Part shown: positions 1 through 7,091 of the stretch, in pieces
Layout of the letters: the number at the start of each line of letters is the position of its first letter
Position numbering within the stretch: position 1 is the stretch's first letter
Source of the DNA: CAYPOY01 sp964412395
Lineage (GTDB): Bacteria > Chloroflexota > Anaerolineae > B4-G1
Assembly (NCBI GenBank): GCA_964412395.1
Contig: CAYPOY010000152.1
Span: 1 to 11,467, forward strand
Reading direction: 5' to 3'
Length of the DNA: 11,467 nt
Notes under the pieces: model-generated
What the model was told of the DNA's origin: nothing
The model's database searches: none
The model's input: the letters and a program-made list of their open reading frames with translations, nothing else
Position numbers and translations under genes: made by a program

Positions 1-2
1 GC

Positions 3-695
3 GTGGACGAACTGCGGGTGGTGTGGCCCGGCGGCCTGACGCAGGTGCTGAACAATGTGACGGCCGACCAGCGGCTCACCATCGTGGAGGGCGAGACGCC
101 GGCGACACTCACCCCAACACCGACTGACACGCTCACCCCAACGCCGACCGGCACATCCACTCCGACACCGACTGACACGCCCACTCCGACACCGACTGAC
201 ACGCCCACTCCGACACCGACCGACACTCCTACCCCAACACCGACTGACACGCCCACCCCAACACCGACTGACACCCCTATCCCACCCCCGGAGATCATCG
301 TGGACAATCTGGACCCCGAGTTCTCGACGGAAGGGAACTGGAGGACCTACAGTGATGCTGGCTTACTCCAGTATGGCAGCGACTTTGCCTATACTCGACC
401 GGGCAGTGGGACCAATCGGGCTATCTTTGGGCCGAACATCCCGACCTCTGGCGATTATGAGGTCTTCGTCTGGTGGGTCAGGTGTTGGGTCTGCGCCACC
501 GATGCGCCGTACACTGTCAACCACGCGGATGGTTCGACGACCGTCCTGGTGGACTTGAGCGACAGGGAGAGAGCCGGTCACTGGAACAGTCTGGGGGTGT
601 TCACCTTCGACGCCGGCACATCAGGCAGCATTGTGCTAACAAACGACGCCGACGCCCGCGTGGTGGCCGACGCCGTCCGTTTGGTACCACAATGA
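3..695 (+). CDS. C-terminal part of a secreted ASPIC/UnbV protein with TP-rich linker and golvesin-like domain (5' truncated)
   Basis: The reading frame is open to the left edge, so the true start lies outside the window and only the last ~230 residues are seen. Residues 1-31 (VDELRVVWPGG, then NNVTADQRLTIVEG) fit the end of an ASPIC/UnbV domain, which usually follows FG-GAP/VCBS propeller repeats in CRTAC1-like extracellular proteins. Residues 37-92 are seven copies of an eight-residue TPTPTDTP-type repeat, an extended flexible linker. Residues 97-230 (IIVDNLDPEFS, GDYEVFVWWV, YTVNHADGSTTV, ADAVRLV) match the golvesin/xanthan-lyase C-terminal-like beta domain, which is often a terminal module on secreted enzymes. 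The protein is probably an extracellular binding or surface protein. No enzyme centre is visible in this part. Domain assignments are by motif recognition; the missing N-terminus prevents a firm name. Confidence 0.82.
   Translation: MDELRVVWPGGLTQVLNNVTADQRLTIVEGETPATLTPTPTDTLTPTPTGTSTPTPTDTPTPTPTDTPTPTPTDTPTPTPTDTPTPTPTDTPIPPPEIIVDNLDPEFSTEGNWRTYSDAGLLQYGSDFAYTRPGSGTNRAIFGPNIPTSGDYEVFVWWVRCWVCATDAPYTVNHADGSTTVLVDLSDRERAGHWNSLGVFTFDAGTSGSIVLTNDADARVVADAVRLVPQ
111..278 (+). repeat. 24-nt in-frame tandem repeat, seven units (TPTPTDTP linker)
   Basis: Seven consecutive 24-nt units each encode eight residues of the pattern T-P-T-P-T-D/G-T-P/L/S. Units three to seven are nearly identical at protein level, while the first two vary at the last position (L, S) and in D to G. 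Third-position changes between units show that the array is not brand new, but its regular period suggests growth by slippage or unequal crossover. It separates the ASPIC/UnbV end from the golvesin-like domain. Confidence 0.95.
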
Positions 696-1152
696 CAACC
701 GCCTATGGAGCACCCGACTATTGGGCTGATTAGCAGTACGTCGGTTAGTTAATCAACACGTCGTACTCGCCGGACTATGGCCTGCATACTGCCTACTACG
801 CACCAACAGACATGCTGTTGCTATGCCGTGCTGATAGCTACCGGTGAGCTGTGGACAGCGCCGCCTGGTGGGCGGCCTGCGGCCGCCCACCAGGCGGGTA
901 CAGCGTGCACCGTTGTCCCCATTGTCCACAGTCCCTACGATGATCCTGCCACAGGGGTAGGCTCACTCTAGAGCGTCGGATGGGTCCAATCTGTCCTGCC
1001 AGCGAGAGATGGCGGAGGCGACCCTCGGTTGGCCAGAGCATCTCGTCAAGGGCGTTCGTCTGAGGAGGCACTGGCGGAGTACCAGTAATTGTTGGCCCTG
1101 GTGAACGCCATTGGGCGGCGAGCGCAGTGGCCGCAGGACTATGAGGTGCAAA
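696..1152. other. Gene-poor interval with palindromic sequence
   Basis: I see no convincing gene here; the short open frames on both strands have no recognisable motif. The interval contains an imperfect palindrome at 735-767 (AGTACG and CGTACT as outer arms, centre AT-rich), which could be an operator or a weak hairpin. It also contains the very strong hairpin at 861-897. No good sigma-70 promoter or U-tract terminator stands out, and no tRNA-like fold was found. Confidence 0.6.
849..931. repeat. Nested inverted repeat with a perfect 17-bp stem
   Basis: Positions 861-877 (CCGCCTGGTGGGCGGCC) and 881-897 are perfect reverse complements separated by only TGC. An outer pair, CTGTGGACA at 849-857 and TGTCCACAG at 923-931, frames the same centre at a distance. 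No T-run follows, so it is not a classic intrinsic terminator. It may be a REP/MITE-like palindromic unit, or act on the mRNA 3' end of the upstream gene. The pairing is seen directly; the role is unknown. Confidence 0.75.
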
Positions 1153-2307
1153 ATGAGTGGTTTATTTAAGTGGATCGTTGGCCTATTGGGTGCTGTGTGC
1201 ATCGTCGGCCTGGCTGCCGGCGCACCGCTTGCGTTTGAATCAACATCCGCGTCCAGGATGTCCGATGCCGTCGCGCCCTACTTTGTCGAAGCGGCCTATC
1301 CGATGTGGTACGGTTCTGTCTACCCGCCTGAAAGCATCCCCCTCGATTACGTTCAGCAGGTCGGCCATGTGTTCATTCTGCCAGGCGCGGATGGTGCGCT
1401 GGTGGTTCCCGGCGGTTTTGTGATGCCCCAGTTGATTGAGCGCGTTCATGCCGCGAATAAGAAGATCCTCGTCGGCGTAGGCGGAGAAGGTAGCCACGAC
1501 GAATTTGCCTCAATGGTGGCTGACCCTACCGACCGGGCGACCTTCGTCCAAAATCTGACGGACTTTGTCGTCGGACAAGGCTACGATGGCGTGGAAATCG
1601 ACTGGGAGTTCCCTCACACGGACACTGACCGCGAGAATCTGAACGCCCTTATGACTGAGTTGAGGGCAAGCCTTGACACCACGGGCCAGGATCTCCAACT
1701 CAACATTTGTGTTTCTGCCGGTGCATCGTTCGGTCGGTGGATCGACGTTGAGACCATCACGCCGCTGGTGGATTATTATCTGGTCATGACCTACAGCTTT
1801 CACGGCGGATGGAGCACACAATCTGGACACAATGCCCCTCTGTATTCGCCTCCTCCTGAAGTTAACGATCCAGGTAGCGTAGATGAGGGTATCCGCTATT
1901 GGGCAGAGACGCGCGGCGTGCCCCAGTCACAAATTGTACTGGGGTTGGCTTTTTACGGCATCTCATTTGACAGCGAGGATCTCTATCAGCCTTTTACGTC
2001 TTTCGGGCAGGCGCACTATAGTGACATTCAACCGCTTATCGGCAATGGATACACGCGCCACTGGGACAACACTTGCCAGGTGCCTTATCTGACCCAGGAT
2101 GATGGCCCGGTGCTCTGGAGCTACGACGACCCACAATCCATTGGCCTCAAGTGCGACTATGTTATCGAGAACGATTTGGCCGGGGTTGTGATCTGGGAAG
2201 TGACCGGAGACCTCATTGACGGTCAACATGAACTCTTGAAAGTAGTCGCAGACAAGTTGATGCTGAACTTGTCGCCTCGCGCATACTTGCCAATAGTCCA
2301 GAAATAG
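1153..2307 (+). CDS. Secreted GH18 chitinase-like glycoside hydrolase
   Basis: The product is about 384 residues, exported, and probably hydrolyses beta-1,4-linked N-acetylglucosamine polymers such as chitin or peptidoglycan-derived glycans. The start at 1153 is chosen because GAGG (1143-1146) sits 6 nt upstream. An in-frame ATG at 1141 is possible; a TTG at 1111 is less likely. The N-terminus (K6, then a hydrophobic stretch to about residue 26 with AGA) is a Sec signal peptide. GH18 marks: KILVGVGGEG (SxGG-like strand 3), DGVEIDWE at 145-152 as the DxxDxDxE catalytic motif with the acid E152, MTYSFHGGW from 212, SGHNAPLY, GLAFYG, and GVVIWEVTGD near the end (strand-8 Trp). The motif deviates at two places: the second acidic residue is E instead of D, and MxYD is MTYS. 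The C-terminus RAYLPIVQK resembles tails of other Chloroflexota secreted proteins. The next gene, a PA14 array, starts 153 nt downstream and could be a functional partner. The family is sure; the substrate is not. Confidence 0.88.
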   Translation: MSGLFKWIVGLLGAVCIVGLAAGAPLAFESTSASRMSDAVAPYFVEAAYPMWYGSVYPPESIPLDYVQQVGHVFILPGADGALVVPGGFVMPQLIERVHAANKKILVGVGGEGSHDEFASMVADPTDRATFVQNLTDFVVGQGYDGVEIDWEFPHTDTDRENLNALMTELRASLDTTGQDLQLNICVSAGASFGRWIDVETITPLVDYYLVMTYSFHGGWSTQSGHNAPLYSPPPEVNDPGSVDEGIRYWAETRGVPQSQIVLGLAFYGISFDSEDLYQPFTSFGQAHYSDIQPLIGNGYTRHWDNTCQVPYLTQDDGPVLWSYDDPQSIGLKCDYVIENDLAGVVIWEVTGDLIDGQHELLKVVADKLMLNLSPRAYLPIVQK

Positions 2308-2460
2308 GGGTGGGCATTGCTCCCGTAGCTCGTCTTTGGGGCGTGGAACCTTTGGACGCGCCCGGGCGTCTATATGGTGGAGACACTTCCCTGGGGAGAC
2401 GTCCGTTTTCGCTTGCCAGTTCGGCAGTACAGCAAACACAATTCGAGTGGAGGTGAGTAA

Positions 2461-4542
2461 ATGAGAAGCCGAATACGCAGTCTCGTCCTCGTTGCGTTGA
2501 TCGCGCTTTGCTTCGGCGCACAGGCGATCCCGGCGACTGCGCAAAGCGCCTGGTATGCCGAGTACTTTGCCAACCGGGACCTCTCCGGCGCACCGGCCCT
2601 CACCCGCTACGACGACACGCTGCACTTCGAGTGGGGCACCGGCAGCCCCGGCAACAGTATCCCCGCCGATAACTTCTCCACCCGCTGGACCCGCGATGCG
2701 TGGTTCGAGACCGGCACCTATCGCTTCTCCTACCGCTCCGACGACGGCATCCGCATCTGGGTAGGGGACACGCTCGTCGTGGACGACTGGCGCGACCGCC
2801 AGGCGACCTGGTCCTTCGTGGACCACGTCATCTCCCAGGGCACCCACCGCGTGCGCGTCGAGTACTACGAGCACACCGGCGGTGCGGCCATCCAGGTGGA
2901 ATGGGAGCGGGTCAGCGGCGGCGACACCTGGCGGGCCGAGTACTTCGACAACCGCGATCTCTCAGGCACGTCGGTCCTGGTGCGCTACGACCCGGCCATT
3001 GACTTCGACTGGGGTACCGGTGGCCCCGACTCTGCCGTCCCGGCCGACAACTTCTCCGTGCGCTGGACGCGCAGCCTGGGCTTCACCCCCGGCACCTACC
3101 GCTTCTACGCCAGTTGTGACGACGGCGTGCGCGTCACCGTGGACGGCAACCGCATCGTGGACGCCTGGGACGACCAGAAACTGCCCAACACCTTCTGGGG
3201 CGACGTCACCCTCGGCAGTGGGCAGCACGCCGTCGTCGTCGAGTACTACGAGCACGGCGGCGAGGCCAGCGCCCACGTGTGGTGGAACCTGCTGCATACC
3301 TTCGGCGGCTGGGAGGGCCGCTACTACGCCAATGCCGAACTGCGCGGCGGCCCGGCGCTGATCCGCGACGACGCCGAGATCAACTTCGACTGGAGCGAGG
3401 GCGCTCCCGCCGATTGGATGCCAAGCGACAACTTCTCCGTCGTCTGGACGCGCAACGTCTACTTCACCTCTGGCTACTACTGTTTCAACGTCCGCTCCGA
3501 CGACGGTGTGCGCGTCTGGCTCGACGGGGCGCTGGTGATGGACTTCTGGCAGCCGATGGACTACGAGTGGCACTACGTAGACGGTACCTACCTGGAGGGC
3601 ACTCACGCCCTCAAGGTAGAGTACTTTGAGCGCACCGGTGGCGCCCGCGTCCGCTTCTGGTGGGAGCGGAGCGGCACTCCCGCGCCTCCCTCTGAGCCTG
3701 CCCCCGCCCCTGCGCCGGTGTCTACCCCGGACCCCGGCCTGCCCGGTCCCTGGCAGGGGGAGTACTTCGACAACCGCGACCTCGCGACCCTGCCCGTCCT
3801 GGTGCGCACAGACAGCGCCCTCGACTTCAACTGGGGCTGGCAGGCTCCCGCGCCGGAGGTGAACCGCGACAATTTCTCCGTGCGCTGGAGCGGCACCTTC
3901 TCCTTCGAGGGCGGCCGCTACTGCTTCACCACCACCACCGACGATGGCGTGCGGCTCTATGTGGACGACCGGCTGGTGGTCAACGTCTGGCGGCCCATGC
4001 GGGGCACCCGCGTTGGCTACACCATGCTCTCGGCGGGGAACCATACCGTGCGCATCGAGTACTTCGAGCGCAGCCAGGCGGCGATGGCGCGGGTGACGTG
4101 GCAGCGGGTCGGCACAGCGCCGGCGCCGACTCCAACACCCGGCCTCGTCGCCCCGGGTGACCTTGACGCGGGCGGGCCGTGGGAGGCAGCCTACTACGCC
4201 AACGCGGATCTCTCCGGCACTCCAGCCCTCACGCGCCAGGACGCCGTGCTGGACTTCAACTGGGGCTGGGGCTCGCCTGATCCCACCGTGCCCACGGACA
4301 ACTTCTCCGCTGTCTGGACCGGGTCGGTCGAGTTCGATGGCGGGCGTTACACCTTCACCACCTATTCCGACGACGGCGTACGGCTCACCGTGGACGACCG
4401 CCTGGTCATTGACAGTTGGCGGCCCATGCGCGGCACCCGCAGCGCCACACTCGCCCTGAGCGAAGGCACGCACACCGTGCGGCTGGAGTACTTTGAGCGC
4501 ACCGGCGTCGCGCTGGTGCGCCTTAACTGGCGCCGCCGGTAG
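2461..4542 (+). CDS. Secreted protein of five tandem PA14 domains
   Basis: This 693-residue protein starts with a clear Sec signal peptide (MRSRIRS, hydrophobic core, cleavage near ATAQ-S at ~28). GGAGGTGA at 2449-2456 supports the start. The rest is five PA14 domains beginning near residues 31, 157, 284, 431 and 574, each with W-x-x-x-Y-[FY]-x-N-x-x-L at its start, a DNFS-x-x-W strand, a DDG[IV]R loop, a [FW]-x-x-x-x-G-[TN]-H turn and a Y-[FY]-E-[RH] strand. The consecutive DD in every domain is the residue pair that binds calcium and sugar in adhesin-type PA14 domains. Proline-rich linkers (after domain 3, ~408-430; after domain 4, ~553-572) explain the longer spacing of the last domains. 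There is no catalytic domain, C-terminal membrane segment or sorting motif, so a released or loosely attached carbohydrate-binding or adhesion protein is likely. It may work with the GH18 enzyme just upstream, but that is inference. Confidence 0.9.
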   Translation: MRSRIRSLVLVALIALCFGAQAIPATAQSAWYAEYFANRDLSGAPALTRYDDTLHFEWGTGSPGNSIPADNFSTRWTRDAWFETGTYRFSYRSDDGIRIWVGDTLVVDDWRDRQATWSFVDHVISQGTHRVRVEYYEHTGGAAIQVEWERVSGGDTWRAEYFDNRDLSGTSVLVRYDPAIDFDWGTGGPDSAVPADNFSVRWTRSLGFTPGTYRFYASCDDGVRVTVDGNRIVDAWDDQKLPNTFWGDVTLGSGQHAVVVEYYEHGGEASAHVWWNLLHTFGGWEGRYYANAELRGGPALIRDDAEINFDWSEGAPADWMPSDNFSVVWTRNVYFTSGYYCFNVRSDDGVRVWLDGALVMDFWQPMDYEWHYVDGTYLEGTHALKVEYFERTGGARVRFWWERSGTPAPPSEPAPAPAPVSTPDPGLPGPWQGEYFDNRDLATLPVLVRTDSALDFNWGWQAPAPEVNRDNFSVRWSGTFSFEGGRYCFTTTTDDGVRLYVDDRLVVNVWRPMRGTRVGYTMLSAGNHTVRIEYFERSQAAMARVTWQRVGTAPAPTPTPGLVAPGDLDAGGPWEAAYYANADLSGTPALTRQDAVLDFNWGWGSPDPTVPTDNFSAVWTGSVEFDGGRYTFTTYSDDGVRLTVDDRLVIDSWRPMRGTRSATLALSEGTHTVRLEYFERTGVALVRLNWRRR

Positions 4543-4601
4543 CACACCTGGAATCTAAACTTAAATTTTTGGGGAATTGAGAGTTTTAGGGCTGTTCGAT
4601 C

Positions 4602-4630
4602 TTGACAGACTGCGCTTAGTGTGGTATATT
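4602..4630 (+). promoter_or_regulatory. Strong sigma-70-type promoter with extended -10
   Basis: A perfect TTGACA -35 box at 4602-4607 is followed, after exactly 17 nt, by TATATT at 4625-4630. TG at 4622-4623, one base before the -10 box, gives an extended -10 element. The predicted start of transcription is about 4636-4638. There is no coding sequence directly downstream; the predicted transcript instead meets a terminator at about 4750, so this promoter appears to serve a short RNA. Confidence 0.72.
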
Positions 4631-4636
4631 ATTGTT

Positions 4637-4750
4637 AGGCTAATAGCGAAACGGCTACCCATGCAACATGGGACCGCAACGTTGTGGTTATCCGAAGGGT
4701 GCATTGTGCTAACACAGCCGAGCTGCCGGAATCTTGCGGGTCGGCTTTTT
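4637..4750 (+). ncRNA. Candidate small structured RNA, about 110 nt
   Basis: Between the promoter and the terminator the predicted transcript folds into hairpins lying end to end with almost no linker: TAGC/GCTA (4644-4657), CCCATG/CATGGG with a CAA loop (4658-4672), ACCGCA/TGTGGT with an ACGT loop (4673-4688), and a weaker ATCC/GGGT with a GAA loop (4690-4700). Then comes the terminator stem. CGGCT at 4652-4656 could also pair with AGCCG at 4716-4720 and so compete with the terminator, as in an attenuator. I compared it from memory with c-di-GMP, cobalamin, THF, ZTP and manganese riboswitches and found no match. The nearest convincing gene downstream starts 500 nt away, so a free-standing small RNA is at least as likely as a riboswitch. 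Confidence 0.42.
4716..4750 (+). terminator. Intrinsic terminator of the short RNA
   Basis: AGCCGA at 4716-4721 pairs with TCGGCT at 4741-4746, with an inner CCG/CGG pairing in the loop. It is followed directly by a run of five T (4746-4750). Position and direction fit the promoter at 4602-4630. Confidence 0.7.
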
Positions 4751-5257
4751 GTGTTTCGGGATAAGGTCAGCCTTCCGCTAGGCTGGGGGGGAAGTCTCCC
4801 CACTTCACAATAGCCAATTGTAGACCCTCCAGCTTTTAGGCAGACGGGCTTATTCGTTTCATTCACGTGTCACCGGCTTGTTGACATGGAAGTTGCGATG
4901 TCCTACTTGACCTTGTTACGTGGCTGGTGCTCCTTACCACAGGCTTCCCCCGGTAAGCGAGTCAATTGCAAATCTGAACCATTGTCAAATCGTACGGTTT
5001 CAGCGGCGGTGCATCGCTCTCCAATATATATCGGATTACGCTGATCACGTCGGATTCCCGTCGCACCGGTTATTGCGGATGTTGTCCATGCTGGCGGGGT
5101 AGACAGTCTACCCGGAATAACGGGTAGGTTTGCCTTGCCAGGGTTGATAGCGTCCCAGCCAGAAAGGGGGTGATAACTGGACAAAAGTGTGCTGTGAATT
5201 CACCTGTCTGTGGTTTGGCGATCGAAGTAGATTAAATTCCAAGGAGGGAAAACGGAA
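4751..5257. other. Non-coding leader/intergenic region before the 5258 gene
   Basis: I see no gene in this half-kilobase. It contains several small foldable elements on the + strand: CAGCC/GGCTG near 4769-4785, a G-run/C-run hairpin at about 4786-4801, a CTTACC/GGTAAG stem at 4933-4957 that extends by a further CTC/GAG pair across one bulged base, and the overlapping hairpins at 5097-5127. A TTGACA at 4881-4886 has no good -10 partner. AGGAGG at 5242-5247 is the ribosome binding site of the following gene. Confidence 0.55.
5097..5127 (+). promoter_or_regulatory. Two mutually exclusive hairpins upstream of the 5258 gene
   Basis: GGGTAGA (5097-5103) pairs with TCTACCC (5107-5113) over a 3-nt loop. 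The same CTACCCG (5108-5114) pairs equally well with CGGGTAG (5121-5127) over a 6-nt loop. Both stems have 7 perfect base pairs and cannot form together, the geometry of an alternative-fold RNA switch. No U-run follows, so if it is regulatory it would not act by simple intrinsic termination at this point. Role inferred only. Confidence 0.35.
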
Positions 5258-6790
5258 ATGGCAGTATATAAGAAGATGGTTAACGAGGGCGTTGGGGCCG
5301 CCAAGGCGGTCCTCGGCGTCATCAGAGAGAAGAGGGGTGGCCCCTTCAAGATCGCTGACTGTAAGCCCTACGTGAATGCCGTCAACAAGATGAAGCCGGG
5401 CGATGGACAGTCCAAGGAGGTCTTCGACCTGCACGTGGAGTCGGTGAACGCCCACTACAACATCCTGATGGGCCTGACGGATACCATCCGCCCTGAGGAT
5501 GACCCCTTCGTCGAGCATTATCAGACCCCGCCTATCCTGGAGATCCTCTATGATGAGGATCCCAAGTTCAAGGCTTCGATGTGGAAGTTCATTGACGCCG
5601 TTGCCGCGAACAAGGCCCTCATCGGCCGCGAGGCGGTGCGGCGCTACGGCGGGATGTACGGCATGACCTGCGTGGTGGACTTTGCCATGTCCACCGGCTC
5701 CGTGGCCAACGTGGTCAACCGCATCCTGGTTGACCTGGACATCCCTGAGGACCATAAGAAGACCATCCTGTCCTCCAAGTCCTGGGGCATGAACACCTCC
5801 TACGGCTTTGGCGGGGCCTTCCGGGCGGCCCTGGAGGCCGGGAAGACGGCGGCCGAGGCGGAGCAGGCCGAGGTAGACATGATACAGTTCGTCTACCGCG
5901 AGCCGGTGGCTGCGCAGAACAAGCTTATGGCCACCCACAACCTGGGCGGGCATGGCCCCCACAGCTCCTTCGACACGGACAAGTACATGGCCCAGTACAA
6001 GGATAAGATGAAGCCCTACGTGCTGGCGGCGATGAAGGCGGGAGTGCACGAGGCCAACATCGTGACCGTGCCGGCCTACTGCGTCGGCGACGTCGGCCAC
6101 CACATCGCCCAGTCGGCCTACAACATGTTCAAGAACGACATGGTCTTCGCCATCTACGAGGCGGTGACCCAGTGCTTCGAGAACACCCTGAGGCAGGGCC
6201 TGAAGCAGGACGCCTACAAGAACCCCTATGATGTGCTGGCAGTGGCCACCGGTGCGCCGGCCTGCGCGGCGGCCTACATCCTGTGGCTGGATTCCTTCAC
6301 TGTGCCCATGGTCGTTGACCTGCTGAACAAGCGCTTCTACAACTACGTGGCTATGCACCCCGATCGTGGAGAGGCGGACGAACTGCACAACGTTGACACC
6401 ATTGACATTCTCGCGCGCGGGGAAAAGATCCTCGACATCAAACCCATCGGCAAGGGCGGCAAGATCAAGGGCATCCAGGTTGACCTCAGCCCCATTGACA
6501 ACCACGAGGTCCTCATGAACCCGCAGCGCTACACCTACCCGGCATGTGCCATCACCCAGCGCTTTGCGGCTCTGATGCACATGGCCGACTTCCCCTGCTA
6601 CCTGACCCCCGAGTGCGTCACGGCTACGCTGATGACCAACTGCATCGCCCTCAATCCGGGCGTTCCGGGCTCGCCGGTCAGGGGCTGCAAGCACTGTGCC
6701 GTCACCTCTCTGGTCAAGAGGAACGTGCCGTACGTCACGGGCTTCGGAATGGGCAAGAAGGGCTACTGCCAGTGGAACGTGGCGGTCTAG
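5258..6790 (+). CDS. Conserved 510-residue protein resembling DUF2193 of methanogens; function unknown
   Basis: I do not know a function for this protein. Its length and overall sequence (opening AVYKKMVNEGVGAAKAVLGV, then VEHYQTPPILEILYDEDP, SSKSWGMNTSYG and CVGDVGHHIAQS) look to me like the archaeal DUF2193 family, recalled from memory, so moderate confidence only. It has no signal peptide or membrane segment and should be cytoplasmic. It is rich in conserved-looking Cys and His: C275-VGDVG-HH, C453 in TPEC, C477 and C480 in GCKHC, and a Cys five residues from the C-terminus. A metal or cofactor site is therefore possible. AGGAGG at 5242-5247 lies 10 nt upstream of the ATG. Codon use is strongly GC-biased, as expected for a well-expressed gene. 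A GC-rich hairpin follows it. It stands just ahead of methanopterin and methanofuran genes, which suggests a role in C1 metabolism or cofactor supply; this is guilt by association. Confidence 0.7.
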   Translation: MAVYKKMVNEGVGAAKAVLGVIREKRGGPFKIADCKPYVNAVNKMKPGDGQSKEVFDLHVESVNAHYNILMGLTDTIRPEDDPFVEHYQTPPILEILYDEDPKFKASMWKFIDAVAANKALIGREAVRRYGGMYGMTCVVDFAMSTGSVANVVNRILVDLDIPEDHKKTILSSKSWGMNTSYGFGGAFRAALEAGKTAAEAEQAEVDMIQFVYREPVAAQNKLMATHNLGGHGPHSSFDTDKYMAQYKDKMKPYVLAAMKAGVHEANIVTVPAYCVGDVGHHIAQSAYNMFKNDMVFAIYEAVTQCFENTLRQGLKQDAYKNPYDVLAVATGAPACAAAYILWLDSFTVPMVVDLLNKRFYNYVAMHPDRGEADELHNVDTIDILARGEKILDIKPIGKGGKIKGIQVDLSPIDNHEVLMNPQRYTYPACAITQRFAALMHMADFPCYLTPECVTATLMTNCIALNPGVPGSPVRGCKHCAVTSLVKRNVPYVTGFGMGKKGYCQWNVAV

Positions 6791-7091
6791 CCCAGTATAA
6801 CGTCTGTTGATTGCAGGAGGAATGCTGTCTCAGTGATGAAACAGTTTCCTCAGCGGGGATTGGGGGAATTTCCCCAATCCCCGCCCTTCCGTTATACCTG
6901 CCTGAGCCAGCTTTTCGCACTTTTCTGGACGGAATGGAAGCCGAAACTTGTTTCGCTTGGCCCGAATATGACAACGGATCAGGAGGATTAACCGAATCAG
7001 CCACGCGGAGCGTTGAAGCACCCGCTGACACCTCTACGGCCTCTGGTTATGCTCTGGCAGATTGCATCCGGTGGGGAAAGGGAAATAGCGC
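6791..7091. other. Intergenic region between the DUF2193-like gene and the transporter
   Basis: The interval holds the hairpin at 6853-6884 and two ribosome-binding-like sequences (AGGAGG near 6827 and GGAGG near 6982) that are not followed by convincing genes. An open frame from 6811 runs through the hairpin and into the transporter in another frame; it has no recognisable motif and is judged spurious. No manganese (yybP-ykoY) riboswitch consensus was recognised, although the downstream transporter family is often controlled by one. Confidence 0.5.
6853..6884 (+). terminator. GC-rich 13-bp perfect hairpin after the DUF2193-like gene
   Basis: GCGGGGATTGGGG (6853-6865) is perfectly complementary to 6872-6884, with a G-T wobble extending the stem and AATT as the loop. 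It lies 62 nt after the stop codon at 6790. The following sequence is C/T-rich but has no clean T-run, so termination efficiency is uncertain; mRNA 3' end protection is an alternative. Confidence 0.5.

Noticed and set aside
1963..2874. Long open frame on the - strand
   Set aside because: It is antisense to the GH18 and PA14 genes, low in complexity, and carries no domain; the + strand genes have clear families.
2962..4545. 527-codon open frame on the - strand
   Set aside because: It is a shadow of the GC-rich PA14 gene; its V/A/G/R-rich sequence with no motif is typical of antisense frames.
4633..4714. Closing stem TGTTAG (4633-4638) with CTAACA (4709-4714)
   Set aside because: Pairing is perfect, but the predicted transcription start (about 4637) would leave most of the 5' arm outside the RNA, so I did not use it as support.
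4637..4750. Known riboswitch (c-di-GMP-I, cobalamin, manganese, THF, ZTP)
   Set aside because: Short fragments such as GGGACCGCAACG recall parts of these, but core consensus elements (for example a B12 box or the GGGGAGTAG of the Mn type) are absent.
4881..4909. Second promoter with TTGACA
   Set aside because: No acceptable -10 box occurs 16-18 nt downstream (best TACTTG).
5108..6694. 528-codon open frame on the - strand
   Set aside because: Antisense shadow of the DUF2193-like gene, rich in H/V/G/L with no recognisable family.
6836..6991. Possible 51-codon gene after AGGAGG, starting MKQFPQRG
   Set aside because: Its beginning is encoded by the terminator-like hairpin, the ribosome site is too distant, and no motif is recognisable.
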